Below are positions 27,346 to 35,403 of a stretch of DNA of 64,000 bases, piece by piece. The DNA comes from CBDCXE01 sp965223725 [NCBI: Nitrospinota bacterium] (GTDB taxonomy: Bacteria; Nitrospinota_A; UBA7883). Position numbers and translations under genes: made by a program. The stretch is taken from the NCBI GenBank assembly GCA_965223725.1, contig CBDCXE010000003.1, positions 248,001 through 312,000 of the forward strand. Reading direction: 5' to 3'. The notes beneath the pieces are model-generated. The model did not search any database and was not told the origin of the DNA. It saw only the letters and a program-made list of their open reading frames with translations. Numbering within the stretch: the first letter of the stretch is position 1; each line of letters starts with the position of its first letter.

Positions 27346-28830
27346 GTGAAGCAAAATTTCTACTTCATTACTTTCCTTCTGGCCCTCACTCTTTTCAGAA
27401 TAGCGTACGCAGGCTGGTTCGAGCTGTCGCTGGACGAGGCGTATTACTGGCTCTGGGCGCAACATCCTGACCTTAGTTACTATGATCATCCGCCAATGGT
27501 GGCGTGGCTGATTGCGCTGACCGGATGGTTGCCCGAGTCGGAGCGGGCCGTTCGCCTCTCCGCCATACTGTGCGGCGCCGGGGTCACCTGGTTTGTCTAT
27601 CTGATAGCTTCCGATATTTTCAACAGCCGCGCTGTCGGTTTCGCCACCGCTGTTCTGATAAACCTGACGCCGATATTCTCCCTCGGCTCGCTGTTGATCA
27701 CACCGGATGCGCCATTATGCCTCTTTTGGGCGGCGTCGCTCTATTGCGGACTGAGGCTGATCGACACCCAGGAGCCAAGGTGGTGGTATGCGATTGGGCT
27801 CTGTTTCGGGTTGGCTATGCTGTCGAAATATAACGCTGCGCTGTTTGCGCCCAGTTTACTATTGTACATGCTGTTCTCCGCAGAGAATCGGTATTGGCTG
27901 TTTCGAAAAGAGCCGTATCTTGCGTTTGCGCTTTCGATGATTGTTTTTTCTCCTGTGATTATCTGGAACCATCAGCGCGACTGGCTATCGTTCAAGTTCC
28001 AGTTCGCCCACGGGTTTGACGCTGGATCATTTGACATCGTGGAGAAGCTGAAAGATTTCGCCGAGTTCTGGGGTGGGCAGGCCGGCCTCTATGGCCTGTT
28101 TCTGTTTTTCTTTTTCATTGTAGCCGCATTCGGTATCGGGCGACTGGGACTGAAGGATAAACGGGATGACTATCTCTATCTGTCGATCATGTCCGCGCCG
28201 ATGATCCTGTTCTTCCTGATCAACAGTGCCAGGACCAGCATGGAGGGCAACTGGTCGATCACCGCGTATATCGCCGCCATAACTGCAACAGCTGGCTATG
28301 TTGCCATAAAAGCGGACCGGGGCAGTGACAACGCCGGCCGATGGTGGAAGAGCGGTTTTGGTTTTGCCGCCATCATCGCGGCGCTGTTGATCGTTTACTC
28401 GCATATACAGATTGTGGACCCAGTCCTGCCGATGCCGAAAAAATATGAAATTTCCCGCAGGATCTTCGGCTGGAAAATTTTGGCGGCGGAATCGGACAAA
28501 CGGTTGGACGGACTGGGCGAGAAAGCGTTCATAGTCACACCCCGCTACCAGATATCAACACTACTCACTTTTTATACTGAGGGACATCGGGAAGCCTATA
28601 TCACCAATGGTAAAGGACGCTTTGGCTATCTAGGATCGGTGGACCACTTGCCCGGCGCCAATGCTTTGTACGTGGTGGAGACAAGCCGGACCAACCTGAA
28701 ACAGATCTCCGCGCATTTCGACAGGGTGGAGCCGGATGGCAACGTAATTATTGAACGACGGGGCGAGCTGATACGGGAATTTTCATTTTTTAGATGCTAC
28801 AATTACAAAGGCGGATTGATAGAAATATAA
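27346..28830 (+). CDS. GT39/ArnT-like integral membrane glycosyltransferase (paralogue 2)
   Basis: 494 residues, about ten membrane helices, with the canonical acidic motif LDEAYYWLWA and YYDHPPMVAWLIAL in the first periplasmic loop. Same architecture, length and C-terminal soluble tail as the gene at 703-2190, so the two arose by duplication. GTG start, only 4 bases after sppA. Genomic context (sppA, aroK-like) gives no hint of acceptor. Lipid A, exopolysaccharide or protein glycosylation are all possible. Confidence 0.85.
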   Translation: MKQNFYFITFLLALTLFRIAYAGWFELSLDEAYYWLWAQHPDLSYYDHPPMVAWLIALTGWLPESERAVRLSAILCGAGVTWFVYLIASDIFNSRAVGFATAVLINLTPIFSLGSLLITPDAPLCLFWAASLYCGLRLIDTQEPRWWYAIGLCFGLAMLSKYNAALFAPSLLLYMLFSAENRYWLFRKEPYLAFALSMIVFSPVIIWNHQRDWLSFKFQFAHGFDAGSFDIVEKLKDFAEFWGGQAGLYGLFLFFFFIVAAFGIGRLGLKDKRDDYLYLSIMSAPMILFFLINSARTSMEGNWSITAYIAAITATAGYVAIKADRGSDNAGRWWKSGFGFAAIIAALLIVYSHIQIVDPVLPMPKKYEISRRIFGWKILAAESDKRLDGLGEKAFIVTPRYQISTLLTFYTEGHREAYITNGKGRFGYLGSVDHLPGANALYVVETSRTNLKQISAHFDRVEPDGNVIIERRGELIREFSFFRCYNYKGGLIEI

Positions 28831-28845
28831 TCTGAGGATAATCGA

Positions 28846-29376
28846 ATGGCGCAGACAATCGCCCTGATCGGGTTTAAAGGAAGCGGTAAATCGACGGTGG
28901 GCCGCGCGCTGGCCGAAAGGCTGGGGGTCGATTATTTCGACACCGACGCCATGATCGAACAGGAGCATGAGCAAAAGTCGGGCAAAATGATGTATTACCG
29001 CGATATCTTCATCGCCCATGGGGCCGAATATTTTGAGCAGATGGAATCTGGCGCCATAGCTAAAGCCTTTACACAACACACCGGCCAGGTGGTCTCGCTG
29101 GGGGGCAGGGCGCTGCAAAACCCTGCTTTCAATAATCTCGATAAAAAAAGCATAACATTTGTCCATATCACCGTCGAAAGCGATACACTGTTCGAACGGA
29201 TCATGAAGGATGGTCCGCCCCCGTTTTTTGATGATGACGACCCGAGGGGGTCGTTCGAAAGGATATACGCCCAGCGGGCTGGTGGTTATGCGATCCTGGC
29301 TGACATTACGGTGGATAACAGCGGCCCATCACCGGAAATCACCGTGGATGATATCATCGCGCAACTGGATAATTAG
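28846..29376 (+). CDS. Shikimate-kinase-like P-loop kinase with altered substrate site
   Basis: 176 residues with the shikimate kinase fold: P-loop GFKGSGKST (9-17), FDTD (Asp32, Asp34), a GG pair and C-terminal ADITVD. Compared with authentic shikimate kinases (checked from memory against the mycobacterial enzyme), several substrate residues differ. The GExxFRxxE motif reads GAEYFEQME (Arg58-equivalent is Glu64), the GGG is GGR (86-88), and the lid RPLL is GPPPFF. There is a 6-residue insertion after the IEQ motif. The Arg of the C-terminal QRAGGY segment is kept. It lies 54 bases before aroC, which fits the shikimate pathway, but the substrate may have changed. GAGG upstream of ATG. Confidence 0.75.
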   Translation: MAQTIALIGFKGSGKSTVGRALAERLGVDYFDTDAMIEQEHEQKSGKMMYYRDIFIAHGAEYFEQMESGAIAKAFTQHTGQVVSLGGRALQNPAFNNLDKKSITFVHITVESDTLFERIMKDGPPPFFDDDDPRGSFERIYAQRAGGYAILADITVDNSGPSPEITVDDIIAQLDN

Positions 29377-29430
29377 AAGGTGGGCGTTGGCTGTTGACAG
29401 TTATGACGAATTATTTAAGCGGAAAATGAG

Positions 29431-30504
29431 ATGGCAGGAAGTTCATTCGGCAAACAGTTCAGGATAGCCACCTGGGGTGAATCCCACGGCCCCGCAATAG
29501 GTGTGGTGATCGATGGTTGCCCATCCGGCGTCGCCATAGATGAAGCGGTTATCCAAAAACAGCTCGACCGCCGGCGGGTGGGCCAGAGCGCGGTCACCTC
29601 GCAACGGAAGGAAGCGGATCGATGCAAAATAGTATCCGGTGTATTCGAAGGCTTGACCACCGGCGCGCCCATCAGCGTGATCATCGATAACAAGGATTCC
29701 GATTCATCCGCCTACGACGCGATAAAGGAAAAGTTCCGCCCCGGCCACGCCGACTATACCTACACCGTAAAATATGGCCACCGTGACTGGCGCGGCGGCG
29801 GGCGGGCCTCCGCCAGAGAGACAGCATGCCGTGTGGCGGGCGGCGCTGTGGCGGGGCAGATATTAAGCGATGTTGGTATCGACGTCTATGCGCACACAGT
29901 GCAGATAGCCGACGTGATTGCCGATACATTTGACCGGGATGTCATCGAATCGAACGATGTCCGGTGCGCCGATCCGGACGTTGCGGAACGGATGATAGAA
30001 AAAATCCTGGAAGCCAGGAAAGCGGGCGACTCTGTCGGCGGGATTATCGAAGTCCGGGCGGAAAGTGTTCCTGCCGGGCTGGGCGAGCCGATATACGATA
30101 AGCTGGACGCCGACCTGGCCAGCGCCCTGATGTCGATCAACGCCGTCAAGGGGGTGGAGATCGGCGCCGGTTTTTCCGCCACCGGAATGCGCGGATCGGA
30201 ACATAACGACCAGATGCGGATAGTGGATGGCAAGCCGACTTTCGTCACCAATAACAGTGGCGGCATAGATGGTGGCGTCAGCAACGGCAACACCATCGTC
30301 GCGCGGATGGTGGTCAAGCCGACCCCGTCTATATTGAAAGCACAGAAAACCATCGACCGGTCGGGCGCCGAAACCACGATACAGGTCGAGGGCCGTCACG
30401 ACCCATGCGTCTGTCCCCGCGCCGTGCCGGTGGCCGAGGCTATGATGATGATCACCCTGGCCGACCACTATCTGCGCGCCCGGTCCGCACGACTGAAAGA
30501 TTGA
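29431..30504 (+). CDS. aroC: Chorismate synthase
   Basis: FMN-dependent elimination of phosphate from EPSP to chorismate. 357 residues, family length. N-terminal GKQFRIATWGESHGPAIGVVIDGCP, then RRVGQSAVTSQRKEAD, RPGHADYTYTVKYGHRDWRGGGRASARET and the C-terminal GRHDPCVCPRAVPVAEAM are all intact. Supplies chorismate to the upstream pheA/tyrA. Stop TGA overlaps the neighbourhood of the following gene start. Confidence 0.98.
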   Translation: MAGSSFGKQFRIATWGESHGPAIGVVIDGCPSGVAIDEAVIQKQLDRRRVGQSAVTSQRKEADRCKIVSGVFEGLTTGAPISVIIDNKDSDSSAYDAIKEKFRPGHADYTYTVKYGHRDWRGGGRASARETACRVAGGAVAGQILSDVGIDVYAHTVQIADVIADTFDRDVIESNDVRCADPDVAERMIEKILEARKAGDSVGGIIEVRAESVPAGLGEPIYDKLDADLASALMSINAVKGVEIGAGFSATGMRGSEHNDQMRIVDGKPTFVTNNSGGIDGGVSNGNTIVARMVVKPTPSILKAQKTIDRSGAETTIQVEGRHDPCVCPRAVPVAEAMMMITLADHYLRARSARLKD

Positions 30505-30509
30505 ATCTG

Positions 30510-33458
30510 GTGTCGATCAGCTCTTTCATACAGGAACTGAAATCCTCCAAAGGGCCAGACGGCGACATAGTTCATGACCGCAAGATCGAACCGCAAAAAC
30601 CGGACAGAAAACCGATCCCTGATCTTCATCCAGCGCTGGTATCGAAGCTGGGGCAGCAGGGCCTGACAGAGCTGTACTCCCATCAGGCGGATGCGATAGA
30701 GGCTGCGACCAACGGCCGTGATGTGATAGTCGCCACGCCCACGGCCTCCGGCAAAACGCTCTGCTATATGGCGCCGGTGATGCACGATTTTTTGAACGAC
30801 CCGGAGAGCAAGGCGATATTTCTGTTCCCGCTAAAAGCGCTGGAGCATGATCAGTTGAAATCGTTTCGGGAGCTGGCGGAGGGCCTGCCGGGCGATATCA
30901 ACGCAGAGATATTTGATGGCGATACGTCGGCCCATTTTCGCAAAAAAATCCTGGCCAACCAGCCGCGGGCGATATTTACGAATCCCGATATGCTGCATCT
31001 CTCCATACTTCCATACCATCACAAATGGGAGGAGTTTTTCAAAAAGCTAAAGTATGTGGTTGTGGACGAGACCCACACATACCGCGGCGTGTTCGGCTCC
31101 CATGTGGCGCAGATATTCAAGCGGTTGATCAGGATCGCCAGCCACTACGGCGCCAAGCTGCAATTCATCTGTTGCTCCGCCACCATCAATAACCCGGGCG
31201 GTTTTGCCGAAACATTGACCGGACGGGGGTTCGAAGTTGTCAATCAATCGGGCGCGCCGAGGCCGGGCGGACATTTCATCGTATACAACACCGACGCCAG
31301 CCCATACACCGACGCGTCGAAGATTTTCCGGCAGGCGATCCGGTCGAACCTGAAAACCATTGCGTTCACCAAATCGCGCAAGATCACCGAGCTGATATAC
31401 ACATGGACCGCCCAGGCTGACCCGGAGCTGGCGGCGCGGGTCAGTTGCTACCGCGCCGGATTTTTGCCGGAGGAGCGGCGACAGATAGAGCAGGATCTGT
31501 TCAGCGGGAAGCTGGACGGTGTGGTCTCCACCTCGGCGCTGGAGATGGGGGTCGATATCGGTGGGCTGGATGTCTGCGTGCTGGTCGGCTATCCTGGCAC
31601 CATAATCAACACGTGGCAGCGTAGCGGCCGGGTCGGCCGTGGTGACCGGGAGTTTCTGATCGTGCTGGTGGCGCAGCCGGACGCGCTGGATCAATATTTC
31701 GTTCGTCACCCGGAGGAGCTTTTCACGCGCGAGTTCGAATCGGCCATCATCGACCCGGACAACGAGCCGATACTGAAAAGCCATATCATCTGCGCCAGCG
31801 CGGAGCTGCCGATACTGGCCGATGACAGGTGGTTCAGTCCGGTGGAGAAAACGAAGGAGTTCAATGAGCTGATCCGGGAGCGGCGGCTGGTCCTCTCCAA
31901 AGATGGCGACAAGTGGCTCTCCCCCCGGCAGTACCCGCATCGCGATGTGCATATCCGCTCCATCGGTGATCGCTATTCAATATTCATAAACAGCGGACAG
32001 ACCATAATAGGCGACATCAGCGGCTCGCGGGTATTCAAGGAGGGGCACGAGGGGGCGGTTTATCTGCATAAGGGCCGGCAGTATGTGGTGGAGCGGCTCG
32101 ATCTGGAGAAACGCGCGGTCCATGTAAAACCTATGGACGAGCGTTACTATACCCGGCCCCGGTCGGATAAAGAGACGGAGATACTGAGCGTCATCAAAGA
32201 AAAACAGGTGGAAGGATTCACAATCAAGCTGGGCAGGCTGAAGGTGACAGAACAGGTGATCGGCTATGAGAAGCGGGCCATATTCGGGCAAGGGTCGATG
32301 GGCGTGTTCGATCTGGAAAGTCCGGTCACCGAGTTCGAAACCGTCGGCTTCTGGATAGAGATCGACGACGTGATAAAAAGTAGAATAGAGAACAGCCGGC
32401 TGGGCTACATGGGCGGTATCCACGCCTTCGAGCATGGGGCCATCGCCATGTTCCCACTGTTCGCCCTGTGCGATAGGGACGATATCGGCGGCATTTCCTA
32501 CCCACACTACCCAGCGCTCGGTCACTCCGCCGTGTTTTTCTACGATGGCTACCCTGGTGGACTGGGGCTGTGCGAGGCTGTATACGATAAAGTCGAGCAG
32601 TTATGGGAGACCACACGGAAACTGATCGCCGATTGCGATTGTGAGGTCGGTTGCCCTTCATGTATCCATTCGCCCAAATGCGGCTCCGGCAACAAGCCGC
32701 TGGACAAACAGGCGGCGCTGACATTGCTGGAGTATGTGTGCGGAGCCAAAAAAGCGCCCACTGCAAGCAGAAAAGCGAAGCCAACGGTGAAGATAGTGGA
32801 ACCGGTGACGCCAGCGGCGCTGGATGACGATGCAGATTATATTGACCCGGCTCCGGAGCGGCGGATACTCTTCTTTGACCTGGAGACCAAGAAAAGCGCG
32901 GAGGAGGTGGGTGGCTGGAACGCGATCCATCTGATGGAGCTGGCGGTGGCGGTGATCTACGACTCGCGGGAGAAGCGTTACATACGTTATTGGGAAGATG
33001 ACGTGAACGAGCTGATCGATAAGATTCTATCGGCCGACCTGGTGGTGGGGTTCAACCATATTCGGTTTGACTACACCGTCCTCTCCGGCTATAGCGACAC
33101 CAACCTGAAGCGGAAGGCCAAATCGTTCGATATCCTGAGTGATATCCATAGCCGGCTCAACTTCCGCCTCAGCCTCGGTCATCTGGCGCAGGCCACGCTG
33201 GACAAACCGAAAAGCGCCGATGGATTGCAATCGCTGAAATGGTGGAAAGAGGGGAAATATGAGCAGGTGGCCGATTATTGCCAGGTGGATGTGGAGATCA
33301 CCAAAGAGCTGTTCGAGTTTGGGCTGGAGCAAGGTTATCTGGCCTATAAACTGAAGAGCGGTGAAACGGCCCGCATCGACCTTGACTGGGATCTGGACCG
33401 GATTATTAAAGAAGCAGGCAATCGGCCAGCCGTTAAAAAGCGAAGGCTGAAGTTTTAG
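30510..33458 (+). CDS. MrfA-like DEAD/DEAH helicase fused to MrfB-like RNase H-fold exonuclease
   Basis: 982 residues starting at GTG 30510 (an upstream in-frame start at 30405 lies inside aroC and is unlikely). N-terminal helicase: Walker A TPTASGKT near 76, DETH box near 182, motif III CCSAT, helicase-C STSALEMGVDIGGLD near 340, QRSGRVGRGD. A C-terminal cysteine cluster CDCEVGCPSC...C (about 709-726) is the MZB zinc site of MrfA/YprA. From about 785 an RNase H-like domain begins: FDLET (DxE), VGFNHIRFDY and YCQVDVE (final Asp near 927), like YprB/MrfB. In Bacillus MrfA and MrfB are separate proteins in mitomycin repair. It stands between aroC and ispD. Confidence 0.9.
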   Translation: MSISSFIQELKSSKGPDGDIVHDRKIEPQKPDRKPIPDLHPALVSKLGQQGLTELYSHQADAIEAATNGRDVIVATPTASGKTLCYMAPVMHDFLNDPESKAIFLFPLKALEHDQLKSFRELAEGLPGDINAEIFDGDTSAHFRKKILANQPRAIFTNPDMLHLSILPYHHKWEEFFKKLKYVVVDETHTYRGVFGSHVAQIFKRLIRIASHYGAKLQFICCSATINNPGGFAETLTGRGFEVVNQSGAPRPGGHFIVYNTDASPYTDASKIFRQAIRSNLKTIAFTKSRKITELIYTWTAQADPELAARVSCYRAGFLPEERRQIEQDLFSGKLDGVVSTSALEMGVDIGGLDVCVLVGYPGTIINTWQRSGRVGRGDREFLIVLVAQPDALDQYFVRHPEELFTREFESAIIDPDNEPILKSHIICASAELPILADDRWFSPVEKTKEFNELIRERRLVLSKDGDKWLSPRQYPHRDVHIRSIGDRYSIFINSGQTIIGDISGSRVFKEGHEGAVYLHKGRQYVVERLDLEKRAVHVKPMDERYYTRPRSDKETEILSVIKEKQVEGFTIKLGRLKVTEQVIGYEKRAIFGQGSMGVFDLESPVTEFETVGFWIEIDDVIKSRIENSRLGYMGGIHAFEHGAIAMFPLFALCDRDDIGGISYPHYPALGHSAVFFYDGYPGGLGLCEAVYDKVEQLWETTRKLIADCDCEVGCPSCIHSPKCGSGNKPLDKQAALTLLEYVCGAKKAPTASRKAKPTVKIVEPVTPAALDDDADYIDPAPERRILFFDLETKKSAEEVGGWNAIHLMELAVAVIYDSREKRYIRYWEDDVNELIDKILSADLVVGFNHIRFDYTVLSGYSDTNLKRKAKSFDILSDIHSRLNFRLSLGHLAQATLDKPKSADGLQSLKWWKEGKYEQVADYCQVDVEITKELFEFGLEQGYLAYKLKSGETARIDLDWDLDRIIKEAGNRPAVKKRRLKF

Positions 33459-33462
33459 GCAT

Positions 33463-34149
33463 ATGAGCGTCACAGCAATTGTCCCGGCCGCTGGCGCCGG
33501 CGAGCGGTTCCACAGCGATATAAAGAAGCAGTTCTATCAGCTGGGTGGTATGCCACTTTTGGCGCGGACTATCTCGAACCTGTCGATGTCGGATGAAATA
33601 GATAACATAATTGTGGTGACCCATCCAGAGCAGATTGATCATTGTGAAAAAATCATTGCGGAACATGACCTGAGTAAAGTCAGCGCAGCAATCGAAGGAG
33701 GCGCCACACGGCAGGAATCGGTAAGCAACGGGTTTCGGCAAGTGGCCCACGATGTGGAGCTGGTGATGGTCCATGATGGCGTGCGCCCCTTCGTCACGGC
33801 TGATATGGTTGACGCTGTGGCTAAAGCGGCAAGGGAGCATGGCGCCGCTATTGCCGCGGTCAAGGTAACCGACACAATTAAAAAAGTGATCGATGACGTC
33901 GTAACGGAAACTGTGGATAGAGGGGGGCTCGTACGATCCCACACCCCTCAATGTTTCCAGTACGACATACTGCGAGACGCCATAAAAAAAGCGGAGCAAG
34001 ATAGCTTTGCTGGCACAGACGAAGCCTCACTGGTCGAACGGATCGGGCTGGATGTCCATATTGTGGAAGGCTCGCCATCTAACATAAAGATCACAATTAT
34101 GAGCGATCTAACGTTAGCCAGGGCGTTACTGGACTTTCAGAAAAAATAG
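33463..34149 (+). CDS. ispD: 2-C-methyl-D-erythritol 4-phosphate cytidylyltransferase
   Basis: Third MEP-pathway enzyme, joining MEP and CTP; 228 residues. Motifs are PAAGAGERF (nucleotide site, near 8-16), EGGATRQESVSNGF near 82, and HDGVRPFVT near 106. The C-terminal GSPSNIKITIMSDL is as in the family. It does not include IspF, so it is the stand-alone form. It lies 4 bases after the helicase/nuclease gene; dxr and uppS in this window belong to the same pathway. Confidence 0.97.
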   Translation: MSVTAIVPAAGAGERFHSDIKKQFYQLGGMPLLARTISNLSMSDEIDNIIVVTHPEQIDHCEKIIAEHDLSKVSAAIEGGATRQESVSNGFRQVAHDVELVMVHDGVRPFVTADMVDAVAKAAREHGAAIAAVKVTDTIKKVIDDVVTETVDRGGLVRSHTPQCFQYDILRDAIKKAEQDSFAGTDEASLVERIGLDVHIVEGSPSNIKITIMSDLTLARALLDFQKK

Positions 34150-34181
34150 ACGCGCGCTTTTTCATATATGGCAAGCTTTCA

Positions 34182-34253
34182 GGTGGTCATTGTTTATTTG
34201 CAAAACCCTGATTGCAAATATGTTGGCAATTGATCTGACCACCAGCAAATAAA
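34182..34253. repeat. Interleaved inverted repeats upstream of oxoacid oxidoreductase genes
   Basis: Two perfect inverted repeats are interleaved. GGTGGTCA (34182-34189) pairs with TGACCACC (34236-34243). TTTATTTGC (34193-34201) pairs with GCAAATAAA (34245-34253). Inside lies a third: TTTGCAA (34197-34203) and TTGCAAA (34212-34218). The A-B-A'-B' order is pseudoknot-like if transcribed. No U-run follows, so it is not a simple terminator. Confidence 0.6.
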
Positions 34254-34384
34254 TTAATTGTAATTGATCGGTTTTATTATGTAGAATGGCCGGTTCAGGA
34301 GTGTGGTATGCTCTTTTTTGGATCATAATACGTCATGCTGTGGTGTTTTTTGACGTTTTACGAATAGCTATTTAGGAGAACTAT

Positions 34385-35377
34385 ATGTCGAAGCTTCCAA
34401 TCGTAAACGATCTGGGGTTTTATGAAATCAGAATGGAATCTGTTGGTGGATTTGGCGCCAACCTGGCCGGGAAGATTCTTGGCGAAGCTGGTGTGCTGGG
34501 CATGGGGTTCAACGGCTCCAACTTTTCAAGCTACGGTTCCGAGAAGAAAGGCAGCCCGGTAAAGGCGTTTATCCGGTTTTGTGATTCCGAAAAAATTGTG
34601 CGGGTCAACAGCCCGGTCACCGATCCGCATATGCTGGTCATCTTTGTGGAGAGCATGCTCGACAGCACGCCTGGATTAATTTCGGGCGCTGGCGAAAACA
34701 CCGCCGTGATAGTGAATACATCCATGAGCCCGGACGAGGCGCGGGACAAGATGAAGCTGAACGCGGGCATGGTGGTCACGGTCGACGCGATGAAAATCGC
34801 CGTGGAAGAGAAGACCCGTGTGAACACCGCCCTGCTGGGCACAGTGGCTTCGGTGTCCGGTTTTATCGATCCGGAAGCGGTGAAAAACTCTATCAAATAT
34901 AATCTGGGCAAAAAATACGCGTTCCTGATCGAGCCGAACCTGAAGACGTTTGATCGAGGCGCCAAGGAGTATCAATCGAAATGTTTCGATGATGATGGCA
35001 AATATCCGCCACAGCCGTTCCGGCGCGACGGGCAGAAACTCGGTTATATGAACCAGGCCATTGGCGGTGTCATCACCACACCGGGCAACTCTGTGCATAA
35101 GGACTTGACCGTATCCCGGGCAGGGTGGATTCCCATTTTGTTGAAAGATTTATGCACAAACTGTGGTGAGTGTGACATTACCTGCCCCGATTACTGTTTT
35201 GAATGGAACAGGGAAGTTGATAAAAAGGGGAAAGAGGGACAGGTTTTGAAACGAATTGTATATCAACATTGCAAAGGATGCCTGCGCTGTGTGGAGATCT
35301 GCAAGTTTAGCGCGCTGGTTTCCAAAGTAGAGGCGGAGACCGATCCGGAAATCATTGAAAGAGGATATTCAGGATAA
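34385..35377 (+). CDS. 2-oxoacid:ferredoxin oxidoreductase, fused gamma and delta subunits
   Basis: 330 residues. The gamma (catalytic-subunit II) part, about 1-190, begins EIRMESVGGFGANLAGK with the GFNGSNFSSYGSEKKGSPV segment. A linker leads to a two-cluster ferredoxin domain: CTNCGECDITCP near 257 and CKGCLRCVEIC near 297, for two [4Fe-4S] clusters. This makes it the electron-transfer partner of the next gene. The enzyme decarboxylates a 2-oxoacid (probably pyruvate, possibly 2-oxoglutarate or another) to an acyl-CoA, reducing ferredoxin, or runs in reverse. TTAGGAG lies upstream of the ATG. Confidence 0.88.
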   Translation: MSKLPIVNDLGFYEIRMESVGGFGANLAGKILGEAGVLGMGFNGSNFSSYGSEKKGSPVKAFIRFCDSEKIVRVNSPVTDPHMLVIFVESMLDSTPGLISGAGENTAVIVNTSMSPDEARDKMKLNAGMVVTVDAMKIAVEEKTRVNTALLGTVASVSGFIDPEAVKNSIKYNLGKKYAFLIEPNLKTFDRGAKEYQSKCFDDDGKYPPQPFRRDGQKLGYMNQAIGGVITTPGNSVHKDLTVSRAGWIPILLKDLCTNCGECDITCPDYCFEWNREVDKKGKEGQVLKRIVYQHCKGCLRCVEICKFSALVSKVEAETDPEIIERGYSG

Positions 35378-35403
35378 CAGCCTGATAAGGAGATAGACCA
35401 TAA

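Noticed and set aside
30405-30509. Longer N-terminus for the helicase/nuclease
   Set aside because: The extra 35 residues are encoded inside aroC in another frame and do not resemble the family; the GTG at 30510 is a better start.
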